This document shows, piece after piece, positions 5,326 to 6,775 of a stretch of DNA of 6,775 bases (the stretch's first letter is position 1; each line of letters starts with the position of its first letter). The DNA lies in assembly GCA_018665505.1 (NCBI GenBank), contig JABJCS010000492.1:1-6775 (forward strand). The letters run 5' to 3'. The DNA is from Alphaproteobacteria bacterium (GTDB lineage: Bacteria > Pseudomonadota > Alphaproteobacteria > UBA8366). The position numbers and the translations under genes are program-made. A model generated the notes under the pieces. That model was not told the origin of the DNA. It ran no database searches and saw nothing but the letters and a program-made list of their open reading frames with translations.

Positions 5326-6243
5326 ATGGACCTGATCCTGCATCACTACGATTTCTCCAATTATTCGGAAAAAGCCCGCCTGGCCCTCGGCTATAAGGGG
5401 CTCGCCTGGCGCTCGGTGACGATCCCGCCGACCGCCCCAAAACCGGACCTCACTCCGCTGACCGGCGGCTATCGCCGCACCCCGGTGCTGCAAGTGGGCG
5501 CCGATATCTATTGCGACACTGCGTTGATCCTGCGCGAGCTGGAGCGCCGTTTCCCGACACCGACCCTCTATCCGGCGGCGCATATGGCGGCGGCGAACAT
5601 GATCGCGTATTGGGCCGAGAACCAATTGTTCCGTCCCATGTCACTCTATGTGTCGGGCAGCAACCTCGACGTCCTGCCGAAGAACCTGCAGGCCGACCGC
5701 TCGCAAATGCGCGGCTTGGCGATCCCGAGTGACGAGACCGTGCGCCGCGCGGCCAAACGCAACGCCCCCGACGTGCGAGTGCAAATCCACTGGATCGAGG
5801 ACTTGCTCTCCGACGACCGCGACTGGATCGCGGGCCCCGCCGTCACCGTCGCCGACCTCGCGGTCTATCACGCGCTCTGGTTCCTGACCGCGCGCACGGA
5901 CCGCCTCGGGTTCGAGCTGGATGGATATCCGCGTATTTGGGAGTGGCGCGCGCGGGTGCAGGCGTTCGGCAATGGCGCGGCCACGGAGATGTCACCAAGC
6001 GAGGCGCTGGCCGTGGCGGCCGCATCTCAGCCCGCCGACTCGCTACCCTCCGAGCGCTTCGAAGAAGACCCACCGCTCGGCAGCGAGGTCCGCCTCCGCG
6101 CCGCTGATTATGGCCGCGACCCGGTCGAGGGAGAACTCATACAACTCGACCGGGAGCGGATGGCTGTGTTGAGAGAGGATCCGACCGTCGGCAGCGTCGT
6201 CGTGCATTTTCCAAGGTTGGGTTATGACCTTCGAACGAGGTGA
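5326..6243 (+). CDS. Glutathione S-transferase family protein with a C-terminal extension
   Basis: This 305-aa protein is longer than typical GSTs of about 200-230 aa. The N-terminal thioredoxin-like domain starts at once (MDLILHHYDFSNYSEKARLAL), with Ser11 or Ser14 as candidate glutathione-activating serine. It continues with the cis-proline segment RRTPVLQVG (50-58) and the Asp64-Thr65 pair that usually contacts the glutathione gamma-glutamyl group. The helical C-terminal domain includes WIAGPAVTVADLAVYHALW (167-185), whose Asp177 is the usual N-capping residue. Residues from about 222 form an extra region with an acidic, proline-containing linker. It then has a beta-rich segment with AADYGRDPVEGELIQL (259-274) and VGSVVVHFPRLGY (288-300). 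The function of that tail is unknown to me. No operon partner is apparent; a possible promoter lies about 110 bp upstream. A conjugating or detoxifying role is a family-level inference. Confidence 0.88.
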   Translation: MDLILHHYDFSNYSEKARLALGYKGLAWRSVTIPPTAPKPDLTPLTGGYRRTPVLQVGADIYCDTALILRELERRFPTPTLYPAAHMAAANMIAYWAENQLFRPMSLYVSGSNLDVLPKNLQADRSQMRGLAIPSDETVRRAAKRNAPDVRVQIHWIEDLLSDDRDWIAGPAVTVADLAVYHALWFLTARTDRLGFELDGYPRIWEWRARVQAFGNGAATEMSPSEALAVAAASQPADSLPSERFEEDPPLGSEVRLRAADYGRDPVEGELIQLDRERMAVLREDPTVGSVVVHFPRLGYDLRTR

Positions 6244-6310
6244 GGAAACTGATAGCGACACGTCTTTACGCCACTGCTTCAGCCTTTGGATTGAAATATC
6301 TGGCAAATCC

Positions 6311-6366
6311 GGGACAGGTTACTTAAAGCAATCTTGTCTGTAGTTTTGCATTAGGTAACCTGTCCC
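6311..6366. repeat. Long hairpin with GGGACAGGTTAC arms, REP/RAYT-type
   Basis: Perfect 12-bp arms GGGACAGGTTAC (6311-6322) and GTAACCTGTCCC (6355-6366) are extended inward by a T-G wobble, three more pairs, one A-A mismatch and GCAA/TTGC (6328-6331/6346-6349) around a 14-nt loop. The arm plus the following CACTTAAATT resembles, from memory, repeats found with REP-associated tyrosine transposases (IS200-like TnpA_REP). No transposase is in the window. It lies between the GST and NTF2-like genes, both on +, and may block read-through. The remainder of the 6244-6398 spacer shows nothing I can name. Confidence 0.7.
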
Positions 6367-6398
6367 CACTTAAATTCGATCAAATCACGAGGTTCCCC

Positions 6399-6775
6399 AT
6401 GAATGTGACCGCCGCCGCAGACCGCCGAGCTGAACTCGACGACCTCTCAACCCGTTTCGTCGGTGCCTTTAACCGTCAGGACCTCGACGGTCTCATGTCG
6501 TTCTTTGCCGAGGATGCGGTCTACGAGGACCCTTACGGCAAGCAGCACGCGGATCTCGAGACGATTCGCGAGCAGTTCGACGTCGTGGTTGGCGGTAAAC
6601 TCGGCAAGATATGTTTCGAATCGGACGACCGCTTCATCGACCCGGTGGCCGGGAAGGTGATGGACAGTTGGGTGCTGCGCATGTGGATCGACGACGAGAA
6701 GAAGGAGGAGCGCACGATGCGCGGCCTCGATCTATTGCATTGGGACGGTGACCGCCTCGTGCGCAAGATCACCTA
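6399..6775 (+). CDS. NTF2-like/SnoaL-like protein (3' truncated)
   Basis: The first 125 codons of a gene are open to the right window edge. The sequence FVGAFNRQDLDGLMSFFAED (20-39), then AVYEDPYG (40-47) and ETIREQF (54-60), is characteristic of the cone-shaped alpha+beta NTF2-like fold. The later strands include GKVMDSWVLRMWI (85-97) and GLDLLHWDGDRLVRKIT (109-125). Most family members are 120-150 aa, so probably only a few residues are missing. Members bind or transform small hydrophobic ligands (SnoaL cyclase, ketosteroid isomerase), but many are uncharacterised, and no catalytic set can be assigned here. GAGG lies 6 nt before the ATG. The REP-type hairpin ends 32 bp upstream, so its promoter must be close to or overlap that repeat. 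Confidence 0.85.
   Translation, partial: MNVTAAADRRAELDDLSTRFVGAFNRQDLDGLMSFFAEDAVYEDPYGKQHADLETIREQFDVVVGGKLGKICFESDDRFIDPVAGKVMDSWVLRMWIDDEKKEERTMRGLDLLHWDGDRLVRKIT

Noticed and set aside
6043..6306. 87-codon open frame on - over the GST tail and spacer
   Set aside because: It is antisense to the GST tail for most of its length, with no motif and no ribosome site that I could see.
1..6775. CRISPR array, tRNA or mobile-element gene
   Set aside because: I see no regularly spaced direct repeats, no cloverleaf with a CCA-adjacent acceptor stem, and no transposase or integrase reading frame.

Overview
The window reads as a GC-rich alphaproteobacterial chromosome segment. The codon use, the protein families and the short palindromic repeats all suggest this, but no rRNA or marker gene fixes the taxon. 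It holds eight protein-coding genes, two of them cut by the window ends. Most are small-molecule redox or detoxification enzymes. I see no phage genes, transposase, CRISPR array, tRNA or rRNA.

Layout. The 3' two-thirds of a CurA/prostaglandin-reductase-like NADPH oxidoreductase (+) runs to 737, where its stop codon directly abuts the stop of a convergent MTA/SAH nucleosidase gene (-). That gene is the last of a three-gene minus-strand set: Rid-family protein (3129-2740), nitronate monooxygenase-type flavoprotein (2727-1600) and nucleosidase (1448-738). The first two are tightly linked, with a ribosome binding site overlapping the upstream stop codon. A roughly 120-bp pair of inverted palindromic units separates the second from the third. 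Diverging from the Rid gene is a short-chain dehydrogenase/reductase (SDR, 3240-3983, +), which faces a convergent malate/L-lactate (Ldh2) family dehydrogenase (4999-3995, -).

A gene-free stretch of 326 bp (5000-5325) carries a 12-bp palindrome just upstream of the Ldh2 gene, a 16-codon relic of a second SDR 3' end, and AT-rich palindromes with TATAAT-like boxes. It leads into a glutathione S-transferase family gene with a C-terminal extension (5326-6243, +). A 155-bp spacer then holds a strong 56-nt hairpin with GGGACAGGTTAC arms, resembling REP sequences linked to REP-associated tyrosine transposases. The last gene is an NTF2/SnoaL-like protein cut by the window end.

How the genes may work together. 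The oxidoreductases, nitronate monooxygenase, Rid protein and GST fit an accessory catabolic or detoxification neighbourhood; no single pathway can be named from sequence alone. The most notable points are an SDR lacking three of four canonical catalytic residues, a Rid protein lacking the canonical arginine, the SDR-end relic on the far side of the Ldh2 gene, and two different palindromic repeat types. I found no convincing wholly new system.
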